Positions 28,146 to 35,991 of a stretch of 64,000 nucleotides of DNA are shown here, piece after piece. Below the pieces are notes generated by a model. The model saw nothing but the letters and a program-made list of their open reading frames with translations. It ran no database searches and was not told where the DNA came from. The DNA is from a virus. The DNA is taken from positions 1 to 64,000 of the IMG/VR virus record IMGVR_UViG_3300040801_006072; one strand, 5' to 3'. The stretch's first letter is position 1; every line of letters starts with the position of its first letter. A program made the translations under genes and the position numbers.

Positions 28146-30806
28146 TTATCCTCTCCACTTTAACCAGATAGTAATAACAGTGTCGTCTACAGGGCCGCCT
28201 GTTGCAGCACCACGTAGTCGAATTTTTTCACCTGCTGCTACATCGATGTTGTCAGTCACACTGCTGTACTCATTCTGTCCGTTAACCGCAGGGTTAAAAG
28301 AAATGAATCCTGCTGTGTTGAGCGCGCCGTCGATATATAGGTCAATGTCTTTCACGTTGTTATTGTCATCGGAAGTGTGCGCAGTAACTTTAACAATAGT
28401 TGCGTCTAGTGGAACAATATAACCACTTTCTGCGTCAACTGCTCCGCCAATTTGCACCCAATCATTGTTGCCAATTCTGTTCTCACTCCATGTAATTGCT
28501 GTTGTTTCAACACTTAGCACTTTGTTAGAGCGTGTTGTGTCAACAAGAGTAAGAACTTCTTGGCCGCCGATTGTGGTAACTGCAAGACCGCTTGGTAGTC
28601 CCAAAATATCGGAAACGCCATCGGCAATTTCCTGACCAGTCATCTTTTGGTTAGCAGTTGCTGAATCGTTGTAAACTAGTACTTCATCTGCTGCTGTTAG
28701 GTTTTCACCAGCGGCTGCTTGACCAGTAATGTCGTGCCCGAGTGTTGGGTTACCAGCAACGCCGTCTGCGTTGTCAATAGTTAGACCAGCTTCAGCGCCG
28801 GCACCTTCGACCGCGATTGAAACATTACTGTAGTTTCCTGCTCCGTCGCCTACTAGTATGCCTGTTCCGCCTGCCACACCATTAACAATCCCTAGATCGT
28901 CGACAACGTCTTGGAAACTGTATCGAACAGTGTTAGCACTTTCGCCGACAACAAGCTCGTCAGTTAAATCAACTGTGCCGGCGCCTGCTGTTAGGTCAGC
29001 AACACTTAGATCAAAGCTAACTGCTGCGGCTGCGCCTGCTGTAGCTGTCACAACAACACCGTCTCCAGTAAAGTTTACAGTGTCACTAGGGCTGTCTGCT
29101 GTAGCTGTTCCGGTGTCACCTACAATAACACCGAATGCGTTAGCTGCTCCTGCGTTAGCAATTTCACTTACGGTGTAGTATTCGTTTGCACCAGAGGTTA
29201 TGTTGTAAACTGCAAGTCTGTCGTTGCCGTCAACTGCATCACTACGTACAGGAAGGTTGTTAATGTCTAGACCGAGTGTTGGGTTACCAGCAGTACCATC
29301 TGCATTTGCAACAACCAAGCCGTCAAGTGCGCCAGTGCCGTCAACAGCAATACTTACTGTAGAATAAGTTCCGGCGTTGTTAATGATTAGTCCATCAGTT
29401 GTTACACCGTTAACAACATTAAGGTCAGATAGGAAGTCTGCAACAGTGGTGTTGCGAGTTGTATTCGAATCTGAAACATCATTGAATGCAATCTCGTCAG
29501 TGGTAGCGATTGTCGCTGCTGTAAGGTTATCAATATCAAGACTGAATTCGCTACCTGTCAGAGCAAGACCAGGACCTGCTGTAAATGAGCTGCTTTCGCT
29601 GAATTGTACCCAAACAATCGGATCTGTGTTCAGCGTTAGGACACCATCGCCCTGTACTACCCATCCAGTTGCTGCCCACTGCGTTCCATTCTCAACAAAC
29701 GTGTAATTGCCGCCAGACACTTCGCTTGCTGGCGACCCATCTTGATCGGGTGCACGCTCGATCGCTCCGGCTGCGCCTGCTGTTGTTACAACATAGATTC
29801 CGTTCTGTAAATTGTCTGTTTGATCTTTAACAAGAATGCGGTCGCCGACCTGGAAACCACCAACTGCTGTTGGTACACCATCGAATATAGCATCAGATGT
29901 TAGATCGACGCCAGTGAAAGATCCTGTTCCGCCTGTTCCGCCTACAGCACTATATGTGCCTCCGATGTCGCTTACTGTAGCACCACGCACAGATTCTTTT
30001 GGATCAAGGCCGCTTGCAACGCTATCGACGTATTCTTTGTTTGTTGCGTCTGTCGGATTAACCGGTGCGTCAACAATTGTTAAATCCGCTCCGGAAGAAA
30101 CGGTAATACTTGCACCACTTGCAACATTAAGTGTGCCGCTATCTAGTGTGTCGCCCGTGTTGCGCAGGAAGACATCGTCAACATCAACCTGCATTGTACC
30201 GGCACCATCATTATATACAAAGGTGGTGTCTGTACCGTTTTGGAATGCGCCGCCGATTATATCTTCTACAGCTTCAATTACATCTGCGTCAGCTGTAAAA
30301 TCAACAACATCTAAGTTTGTGCCATCTCCCTTAAAGATGTAAGGAACACCATTTGTTTTAGCAGACGCATCATCAACGTCGCTCAGGTCGCCCAGTGCAA
30401 TATCGGAAGCTAGTACACTTGGTGTAACTGGCTGGAAAGATCCGCCACTAAACTGTAGTACGTCGTTTGGACCCGGTGTGCCAGTAACGTCATCTAGGTC
30501 ACTGATTACTGCGCCGCGAATACCAAAGTGCACATCGTTAGCTGCTTGTAGTGCTCTTAAACTATCTACAGCATTAAGGTTGCCTACTGCACCGTCTCTC
30601 GGATCTTCGACTACTAATTCCGGAACCGTAAATGGTGCTGTACCGTTAATTGCTGCTTCTAGGTCACCGCCTGAAGCAGAAAGAAAAATGTCGTTTGCTT
30701 GCTCATCAGTTAGATCGTAGACTGTGCCAATTACACCCGAAATGGTAATACCCAGGTCATTGATTTCTACTGCACTATTGGTGAGCTTTACTAATCTAAT
30801 GCCCAT
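28146..30806 (-). CDS. long tail fibre, 886 aa
   Basis: N-terminal domain (MGIRLVKLTNSAVEINDLGI) matches the 953-aa fibre. Long Gly/Ala/Thr/Val-rich shaft containing duplicated blocks (VNGVTTDGLIINNAGTYSTVSIAVDGTGA and VNGVAGGTGILVGDGAGNYSNVSIAVEGAGA regions, each followed by an AGNPTLG-type turn). The C-terminal about 110 aa (NDWVQIGGAVDAESGYIV ... DDTVITIWLKWRG) is shared with the next gene upstream. Tail fibre with exchangeable cap. Confidence 0.75.
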   Translation of the reverse strand: MGIRLVKLTNSAVEINDLGITISGVIGTVYDLTDEQANDIFLSASGGDLEAAINGTAPFTVPELVVEDPRDGAVGNLNAVDSLRALQAANDVHFGIRGAVISDLDDVTGTPGPNDVLQFSGGSFQPVTPSVLASDIALGDLSDVDDASAKTNGVPYIFKGDGTNLDVVDFTADADVIEAVEDIIGGAFQNGTDTTFVYNDGAGTMQVDVDDVFLRNTGDTLDSGTLNVASGASITVSSGADLTIVDAPVNPTDATNKEYVDSVASGLDPKESVRGATVSDIGGTYSAVGGTGGTGSFTGVDLTSDAIFDGVPTAVGGFQVGDRILVKDQTDNLQNGIYVVTTAGAAGAIERAPDQDGSPASEVSGGNYTFVENGTQWAATGWVVQGDGVLTLNTDPIVWVQFSESSSFTAGPGLALTGSEFSLDIDNLTAATIATTDEIAFNDVSDSNTTRNTTVADFLSDLNVVNGVTTDGLIINNAGTYSTVSIAVDGTGALDGLVVANADGTAGNPTLGLDINNLPVRSDAVDGNDRLAVYNITSGANEYYTVSEIANAGAANAFGVIVGDTGTATADSPSDTVNFTGDGVVVTATAGAAAAVSFDLSVADLTAGAGTVDLTDELVVGESANTVRYSFQDVVDDLGIVNGVAGGTGILVGDGAGNYSNVSIAVEGAGAEAGLTIDNADGVAGNPTLGHDITGQAAAGENLTAADEVLVYNDSATANQKMTGQEIADGVSDILGLPSGLAVTTIGGQEVLTLVDTTRSNKVLSVETTAITWSENRIGNNDWVQIGGAVDAESGYIVPLDATIVKVTAHTSDDNNNVKDIDLYIDGALNTAGFISFNPAVNGQNEYSSVTDNIDVAAGEKIRLRGAATGGPVDDTVITIWLKWRG

Positions 30807-30820
30807 CTTTTAATCTCCTG

Positions 30821-31852
30821 TTATGCCCGCCATTTGAACGTGAGTTTTATGACGGTGTCATCTATTCTGCCCGGAGTCCCATCCTGGGCACGAAGTCTAA
30901 TTATATCGCCCTGATTAAAGTTGATATCTATCGTCGTATTTATAAACGTACTGTTAACATTGCCTGTCAGTGTGCCAATATTGCCGGTGTCTAAGCCGTT
31001 TATATACAAGTGTATGTCTTTGTCATTGTTGTTTACATTTGCACAATGACCGGTGGCATGAGTAATAGTTCCGTCGAATTCTGCAACGTAGCCGCTCAAG
31101 GCATCACGGCTATTTCCTATTCTAATCCACTCTAAATTCCTTAGCACATTATCTGTGTATACTACAGAATTTTCTGCTATAGAAAGTGTTTTACTTCTTA
31201 CTGTATCTTCAAATACAGGTGTTTCTTGACCATTAATAATTGCTGTTTGTAGAGGAGTTGCATCTGTGAACTCTAATGCAGTTTCTCCTGCATTTACAAT
31301 CGGTACTCGGCCAGCTTGTCCTATGTAAGTAGACGGAGTATCGGTTAACGCAATAAAGGTACTCGATCCTCCGCCTGTGTCTGGGATAAAAATAATCCCG
31401 TCTTCTGTCGGATTAACAACTAATTTGTGATTTGCAAATCCGGTATAATCTGCAGGTGTGTCTGAAAGACCTAAGAAATCACTTGCTCCTGGTGTTCCAG
31501 ATCCTATTAGATCATAAAAAACTTCTTCAACTACTACACCAGAAACGTCAACTCCATCGACGCCAATGGTGCCTAGTGCATTAATGACAACTTCCATTTC
31601 GGCTGCTGTCCAGTCTGCTCTGTTTGTCTCGAGTGCCAGAGAAATACCCAAACAGTTTGTGATTGGGTTCATAATTACAAGAGTTGCCTTTTGTGACAAC
31701 TCTGTAAAAATGATTTCGGCGGCCGAATTATGAATCGGTTGTCCAGTGCCGTCTATTGCACCAGAGAAATCTGCGCCAACAATACGAAAGTGGCGCAGCG
31801 ATCCTGTGAGTACCTGATCTCGAAAGACGCCGCCGTTAGTCCTTTCCGGCAT
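30821..31852 (-). CDS. NGG-family fibre protein with shared C-terminal cap, 343 aa
   Basis: Starts MPERTNGGVFRDQVLTGSLRHF like the other NGG proteins. The middle has two TGFAN/YIGQAG repeats (LSDTPADYTGFANH and LTDTPSTYIGQAGR). The C-terminal domain (LEWIRIGNSRDALSGYV ... DDTVIKLTFKWRA) is homologous to that of the 886-aa fibre, so the two probably compete for or share a receptor-binding tip. Confidence 0.7.
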   Translation of the reverse strand: MPERTNGGVFRDQVLTGSLRHFRIVGADFSGAIDGTGQPIHNSAAEIIFTELSQKATLVIMNPITNCLGISLALETNRADWTAAEMEVVINALGTIGVDGVDVSGVVVEEVFYDLIGSGTPGASDFLGLSDTPADYTGFANHKLVVNPTEDGIIFIPDTGGGSSTFIALTDTPSTYIGQAGRVPIVNAGETALEFTDATPLQTAIINGQETPVFEDTVRSKTLSIAENSVVYTDNVLRNLEWIRIGNSRDALSGYVAEFDGTITHATGHCANVNNNDKDIHLYINGLDTGNIGTLTGNVNSTFINTTIDINFNQGDIIRLRAQDGTPGRIDDTVIKLTFKWRA

Positions 31853-31863
31853 CGGCTACTCCC

Positions 31864-32364
31864 TTAGGCTAGTTCGAAAGGAACTTCCGTAATAACAACC
31901 GTAGTCGAAACATTAGCTGTTGCAGGCGCTACTGTATTATCACCAACTGCGCCGCCACTTGTGGTTGGAACATCAACGGTTGCGCCAAGTGTTGCCACTG
32001 CTGCAATCATTGCAGCAACATCTACATCGCCGTTCATATCAATCCAACCAAATGCAGAACCTTCACAAGAAAAATGTATTTCAGTTTCTGCGCCAGGTGC
32101 GCCAATCACACCAATTTCAGTGATTGAACATCTTTCTGAAATTTGACGAAGTGCTAGATCTGCTAATGAACCAGGCACAGGGCGGTCCTCACCGACTAGC
32201 GGATAGCTAGTAACCGGAGTAGCGCCTTGAGCAACACCGTTTTGCAGAGTGACAGTACCGTCACTCACAGTGTAAGCAAAAGCACCTGTCATTTTGAAAT
32301 ATAGTAATTTGCCAGCCAGCATCTGGTCTGTGATGATGCCGCCGTTAACTCTAGGTGTAGGCAT
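31864..32364 (-). CDS. NGG-family small structural protein, 166 aa
   Basis: MPTPRVNGGIITDQMLAGKLLYFKM start aligns with the 343-, 164- and 149-aa proteins. Acidic, beta-rich, with a low-complexity Ala/Thr/Val end. GGAGAA Shine-Dalgarno and a late octamer 32 nt upstream. Likely fibre-associated. Confidence 0.65.
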   Translation of the reverse strand: MPTPRVNGGIITDQMLAGKLLYFKMTGAFAYTVSDGTVTLQNGVAQGATPVTSYPLVGEDRPVPGSLADLALRQISERCSITEIGVIGAPGAETEIHFSCEGSAFGWIDMNGDVDVAAMIAAVATLGATVDVPTTSGGAVGDNTVAPATANVSTTVVITEVPFELA

Positions 32365-32395
32365 TGTTATTCTCCATAGAATGCGTAATTTCTAT

Positions 32396-32403
32396 TATTT
32401 ATC
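32396..32403 (-). promoter_or_regulatory. late-promoter octamer GATAAATA
   Basis: GATAAATA 31 nt before the 166-aa gene and directly downstream of the 32.4-kb terminator; it restarts transcription for the fibre operon. Confidence 0.7.
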
Positions 32404-32440
32404 TAATTTTGCAGTTCCATGGTTATAGAAATTTTAGTCA

Positions 32441-32468
32441 AAAAAAAGCAGCCCGGAGGCTGCTTTTT
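32441..32468 (-). terminator. rho-independent terminator
   Basis: On the minus strand AAAAAGCAGCC-TCCG-GGCTGC followed by seven U; stem of 6 GC-rich pairs extended by A-U pairs. It follows the 149-aa gene and precedes a new late promoter. It shares the TCCG tetraloop with the terminator after gp18. Confidence 0.92.
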
Positions 32469-32489
32469 GTATTTGTATTAAGAACTGAA

Positions 32490-32939
32490 TTAGCTCTTGT
32501 TCTCTGGACCAAAGCGGTCTGCTGTCCAGTATTCGCCACTTCCTTCTGGGAACTCAATAAGGTCGCCTGTTGGGTAAGCGTCTAGTCCGCTGAATGCAGC
32601 GTAAACAATAGTGTTTAGGTCTGCACTGAAAGCTGCGCCAGTGTCGTCGAAGCCGTCTAGTGTTACAGGTGCAGGTAGAATACCTGTAGTACCGTCGTCA
32701 CTTGGCCAGCCTTGGCTAGAACCAAATAGTACGTCAACCTGTGTACCACCGTTATAAAGAGGACCTACTGCAATAACAGTTCCTCTCTGCTGAATTAGTT
32801 CCATTGCTTTAACTAGAACCGAATCAGTTACGTCAAACGCAGAAGTTGTAACATCAGCAGAAAAAGTTAGAGTGATAAAGTCAACTTTACGCTCTGCCCA
32901 AAAACCTTTTTGTACGCCACCATTTACTTTAGCAGTCAT
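32490..32939 (-). CDS. NGG-family protein, own promoter and terminator, 149 aa
   Basis: Begins MTAKVNGGVQKGFWAERKVDFITL. It is the only gene of the family in a one-gene late unit: octamer at 33001-33008, GGAG Shine-Dalgarno, and a strong terminator 22 nt after the stop. This arrangement, shared with the sheath gene's terminator type, suggests an abundant virion protein. Function unknown. Confidence 0.7.
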   Translation of the reverse strand: MTAKVNGGVQKGFWAERKVDFITLTFSADVTTSAFDVTDSVLVKAMELIQQRGTVIAVGPLYNGGTQVDVLFGSSQGWPSDDGTTGILPAPVTLDGFDDTGAAFSADLNTIVYAAFSGLDAYPTGDLIEFPEGSGEYWTADRFGPENKS

Positions 32940-32973
32940 GATAGTATCTCCATAAATATATTAATTCTTTTCA

Positions 32974-32990
32974 CAAGCGCCAATCGCTTG
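32974..32990 (-). promoter_or_regulatory. 5'-leader hairpin
   Basis: CAAGCG-5 nt-CGCTTG inverted repeat in the leader of the 149-aa gene, between octamer and Shine-Dalgarno. May stabilise the mRNA; no U-tract. Confidence 0.35.
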
Positions 32991-33000
32991 CTGTTAACTT

Positions 33001-33008
33001 TATTTATC
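33001..33008 (-). promoter_or_regulatory. late-promoter octamer GATAAATA
   Basis: GATAAATA 61 nt upstream of the 149-aa gene; gives a leader of about 55 nt that contains the hairpin at 32974-32990. Confidence 0.6.
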
Positions 33009-33012
33009 TTTT

Positions 33013-33324
33013 TTAGGAATTTTCTCGATCTTTGCGCATCATTGTGACTCTGCGCTTCATCTGGGGAGTTTGAAGTTCTTTTCGTGCATCTTGTGCAGCA
33101 GAAATAAATTTGTTAAGGTTAGAATTGATCATTTGATGGTCAACATAGTCAATGTCGCCCTCTGCTGCTCGTTCGCTCATGTCTTGCAACAGTTTAGAAA
33201 TTCTAGCATCAATTTGACTAAGGGTGAGTCTACCATAGCCGTGAATTAACACTTCCGGATCTTGAGGATCGAAATTTCTCTTATCGTATATTTCACCTGA
33301 TTCTCTAAGATCCCGAATTCTCAC
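33013..33324 (-). CDS. small protein with capsid-targeting-like N-terminus, 103 aa
   Basis: GTG start with a GAGG Shine-Dalgarno. MRIRDLRESGE contains L-R-E before S, fitting the prohead-protease rule. Remainder is helical and basic (EARKELQTPQMKRRVTMMRKDR). Last gene of the 33-39 kb late cluster. Candidate internal head protein. Confidence 0.6.
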   Translation of the reverse strand: MRIRDLRESGEIYDKRNFDPQDPEVLIHGYGRLTLSQIDARISKLLQDMSERAAEGDIDYVDHQMINSNLNKFISAAQDARKELQTPQMKRRVTMMRKDRENS

Positions 33325-33328
33325 TGCC

Positions 33329-33706
33329 CTATCCTCTCGGAAGAGTATCCATCTCGTTCCAGTAGTCCATCGGATCTTGATATCCGTTCTTTCGTGCTGC
33401 TGCGTTTAGCTTGTCCATATCGAAATCTCGATACTTTCTAAACAGCATATCAATCGGATCGCCATCTGGATACACCTGACCTACCATATCGGTAAAGATT
33501 CTCCAGTACTTGTCTAGTAGCTCACCTTGATCGGGTTTGTCTTTTGAAGGCGGAACAGTTGCTTTCCATGCTGCAATACCTTCTGCATCTCCCGGACGAA
33601 AACGCTTGGTCTTACCAGTAATAGGATGAGTTGCAACTACGCGGCCTGGTGCCTCTTCCAGGTCTTCGTTATTTACTGCTGATTCTGTGATCTCATAAAG
33701 TCTCAT
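33329..33706 (-). CDS. small protein with capsid-targeting-like N-terminus, 125 aa, UAG stop
   Basis: MRLYEITESAVNN has I-T-E before S. The body includes PITGKTKRFRPGDAEGIAAWKA, a basic-then-amphipathic segment, and Tyr/Asp-rich C-terminal half. UAG stop with the next in-frame stop eight codons later. Candidate head-internal protein; no enzyme motif. Confidence 0.6.
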   Translation of the reverse strand: MRLYEITESAVNNEDLEEAPGRVVATHPITGKTKRFRPGDAEGIAAWKATVPPSKDKPDQGELLDKYWRIFTDMVGQVYPDGDPIDMLFRKYRDFDMDKLNAAARKNGYQDPMDYWNEMDTLPRG

Positions 33707-34128
33707 TATCCACCTACAAATTTTTGTCCGTCAAGATAGTCTTCTGGTCCGTCTTTCATTGTGGCATACTTGCCTGACTTGGTTCCTGCGATCTCTTTCT
33801 CTTTAACAGTATCGATGTCTTCTAGATCATAATCAATTATTCCTGCTTTCTTGGCATTTTGGAATACTTGCTGTACTAAAGGATCTTGACGATGATGCTT
33901 ATCTTTAAGCAAATACCGACGAAGATCATCTAATTGCCATGATACGATTCCCTCATAGTGTTCTGCTTCGTCATAATCAACAACGTCTTCGTCGCCTTGT
34001 CCAGCGTGACCCGCTCTAAGCCAAAGACTGTCTACATGATCAATTGCTTTAATAAGATCGCTGAGCTCCATTGCAGACCAGTTGTGTGTATTCTCAGTTA
34101 CGCTTTCTGTAATTTCTTTAACTTTCAT
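33706..34128 (-). CDS. small protein with capsid-targeting-like N-terminus, 140 aa
   Basis: Start placed at 34128 (MKVKEITESVTEN) rather than at an upstream frame start, because it overlaps the upstream stop by 11 nt and then shows the same N-terminal pattern as its neighbours (I-T-E before S). Rest acidic and helical, with YDLEDIDTVKEKE. Function unknown. Confidence 0.6.
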   Translation of the reverse strand: MKVKEITESVTENTHNWSAMELSDLIKAIDHVDSLWLRAGHAGQGDEDVVDYDEAEHYEGIVSWQLDDLRRYLLKDKHHRQDPLVQQVFQNAKKAGIIDYDLEDIDTVKEKEIAGTKSGKYATMKDGPEDYLDGQKFVGG

Positions 34129-35002
34129 CTTGCATATATTTAGCAATTTCTGAGGGGTACTCAAAATTGCCACCCTTTACTTTTGTCTCTTGGAAATTTT
34201 TAGCCATCTCTTTAAAAATTGCTTCTTGTTCCTTTTCGCCGAACGACTTTTTAACTGCTGCTACAATTGATTCGACCGAATTCAACGACTCTTTCCCCGC
34301 CTGCCCTTTAAATAGTGTTTTTGCAATTTTGTCAGCATCACGAAGGGGCTCAGTGAGCACAACTTCTTCTTGCTTTTTGATGGTTTGCCCTGTACGACTA
34401 TTTATGCGACTTTTTCGATGAACTTTCACTAGTCCGTCTTTCGGAGACCATTTCCATCGAATAACTTCCTGTGGTCTTCCGAAATCGTCGAGCTCGGAAG
34501 TTGCATCTCTATCCAGGTGAGCAGCGACTGCGCAAAGAGCTACATTACGGTGTGCTCCTTTCAGTTTTGATTCCCCTTCGCCTGGCGAATGGCGATACAC
34601 CTTAAGCCAATCCTTTTCGCCGAACATGAAGTCAACCTGTACATACCCTGTTCTGGGATGTCGTTGATCGTTATCGGGATTGTAATTTTGAATAGGCGCA
34701 TTAATTGACAACAATTGCCCTTGCCGTCTAACAGAATCAGACCCGAACACACTTTGCAGTTTGTTATGAAATGCTTCAAGTGCCTCGGGCTGTAACGGAT
34801 CTACTACAACATCGATATCACCAGAATACTCTTTCTTGCCTACCGATCCTAATACTCGGTTATCAAGGTCTTTAATCCCGGTAATCTTTTGTAGATATTT
34901 GAGAGTGGGTTCGATTTCACTCCGATGTATTACACCGGAGTTGTCGAACATGTTGCCTCCCTCGTTAATTACAGGAGAGGACTTGATTTCGCTGAGGCGC
35001 AT
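34118..35002 (-). CDS. nucleotidyltransferase-fold protein, 294 aa
   Basis: Pol-beta-type nucleotidyltransferase core: GSVGKKEYSGDIDVVVD gives the Gly52-Ser53 motif and Asp62/Asp64, and VQVDFMFG supplies the third Asp (Asp124). The N-terminus MRLSEIKSSPVINEG is like its neighbours, with I-N-E before G as a possible processing site. Its C-terminal third is basic. Adds nucleotides to an unknown acceptor (RNA end, protein, drug). Its place in a late virion cluster, near a ligase, is unusual. Confidence 0.75.
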   Translation of the reverse strand: MRLSEIKSSPVINEGGNMFDNSGVIHRSEIEPTLKYLQKITGIKDLDNRVLGSVGKKEYSGDIDVVVDPLQPEALEAFHNKLQSVFGSDSVRRQGQLLSINAPIQNYNPDNDQRHPRTGYVQVDFMFGEKDWLKVYRHSPGEGESKLKGAHRNVALCAVAAHLDRDATSELDDFGRPQEVIRWKWSPKDGLVKVHRKSRINSRTGQTIKKQEEVVLTEPLRDADKIAKTLFKGQAGKESLNSVESIVAAVKKSFGEKEQEAIFKEMAKNFQETKVKGGNFEYPSEIAKYMQDES

Positions 35003-35004
35003 GT

Positions 35005-35229
35005 TTAAAGGTCTATGTCGAAATCTTTAATGATAGACTTGTAATTGCCCACAAGCTTGTCTTGCTTCGACCACATCGCTTCGATTTGCTTGAGGGCCTG
35101 GGTTGCACGACGATCTCCGACTTGCTGTTTTTTCAAGTCTGATATAATCTTGCGGTATTGACGAGCTGTTAGTTTAAGATCATCCTCGATGTTCTCGTCA
35201 ACTGGTTTTTTAATTTCACTCAGACGCAC
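35005..35229 (-). CDS. small protein with capsid-targeting-like N-terminus, 74 aa
   Basis: MRLSEIKKPVDENIED; helical, basic C-terminal part with a coiled-coil pattern (QYRKIISDLKKQQVGDRRATQALKQIE region). No domain recognised. Two-base gap to the next gene. Candidate internal protein. Confidence 0.55.
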   Translation of the reverse strand: MRLSEIKKPVDENIEDDLKLTARQYRKIISDLKKQQVGDRRATQALKQIEAMWSKQDKLVGNYKSIIKDFDIDL

Positions 35230-35233
35230 AGTA

Positions 35234-35698
35234 TTACCATTTACGACACGACCAGTATCTGGCCTTGTGCTTCGGTCCCGGATTATCGCAGTTATGTCTA
35301 GCTCTGAAACTTTTTCTTGCTTTAGGATTAGACTTTTTAATCTTCATGTCTGGATCACCAAAGTTTACCTTAACAACATTGCCTTTGGGATTCTTCACAT
35401 AAACTTTAAATTTTTTAACATCGCCTCGCATTGGCTTGTTTAGTTTAACTTTGCGTCCTTGATACTCTGCTTCGCCCAACGATGACTCAACCTCCTCGTC
35501 TAGCAAGTCAGATTCGAAAAATACTTCCTCGACTTCTTCTAAGGTAATTTCGTCTAGTTCGTAGCCTTCTGGGACACAGTTAGGAACCTTTTTTCCGTTC
35601 TTTGTTTTGTGTCCGACCATTTGATAGCCTTTCCAGCAAGGGTCGCCGCCTTTAATTCTTTTATTTTCACCTTCATTTAAAATATCAGAAAGTCTCAT
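35234..35698 (-). CDS. basic phage protein with capsid-targeting-like N-terminus, 154 aa
   Basis: MRLSDILNEGENKR has L-N-E before G. Two segments I recall as recurrent in T4-like cyanophage virion proteins: GGDPCWKGYQMVGHKTKNG near the N-terminus and the basic C-terminal block with KSNPKARKSFRARHNCDNPG ending YWSCRKW. An acidic middle joins them. Processed head protein is the best guess. Confidence 0.65.
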   Translation of the reverse strand: MRLSDILNEGENKRIKGGDPCWKGYQMVGHKTKNGKKVPNCVPEGYELDEITLEEVEEVFFESDLLDEEVESSLGEAEYQGRKVKLNKPMRGDVKKFKVYVKNPKGNVVKVNFGDPDMKIKKSNPKARKSFRARHNCDNPGPKHKARYWSCRKW

Positions 35699-35978
35699 CT
35701 GGATTTTCCCCTACGCACTGATTATGCTTTTCCTGCGCTTTATATTCCAATGAAGTTCTTGCGCTATCTAGATAATCTTTTGCCAGTGTAATTTTTGATT
35801 GAACCTAGCCCTCTAGACCCTCACTTTCGGGAATATCTTTAATAAGGTCATGCAAAAACTTGCTGTCTTGCTGTATGCGATGCAAGGCAGCTTTGGCCAT
35901 ATGCACTTCATGATCGTCCTTTTGGTTATAAGGATTATCAATTGCCTTCTGCGGAATCTGGATTTCGTCTAATTTCAT
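35685..35978 (-). CDS. late protein interrupted by one in-frame UAG, 97 codons
   Basis: Frame from ATG 35978 to TGA 35685-35687 is open except for UAG at codon 58 (35805-35807). The sequence around it, EGLEG-UAG-VQSKITLAKDYLD, belongs to a short family I recall in T4-like cyanophages with Trp at the interrupted position. Its true stop overlaps the next start by 14 nt, as usual here, which argues that the full frame is the gene. Without readthrough a 57-aa peptide is made. No Shine-Dalgarno; late octamer 5 nt upstream. The DDHEVHMAKAAL part is helical; function unknown. Confidence 0.7.
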
Positions 35979-35983
35979 ACTGG

Positions 35984-35991
35984 TATTTATC
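35984..35991 (-). promoter_or_regulatory. late octamer GATAAATA, leaderless position
   Basis: GATAAATA-CCAGT-ATG: only 5 nt between octamer and start codon, no Shine-Dalgarno. It overlaps the UAG stop of the muramidase gene. Confidence 0.6.

Noticed and set aside
29836-30342. 168-codon plus-strand frame opposite the 886-aa fibre
   Set aside because: Ser/Pro/Val-rich shadow of a Gly/Thr-rich fibre; no start signals.
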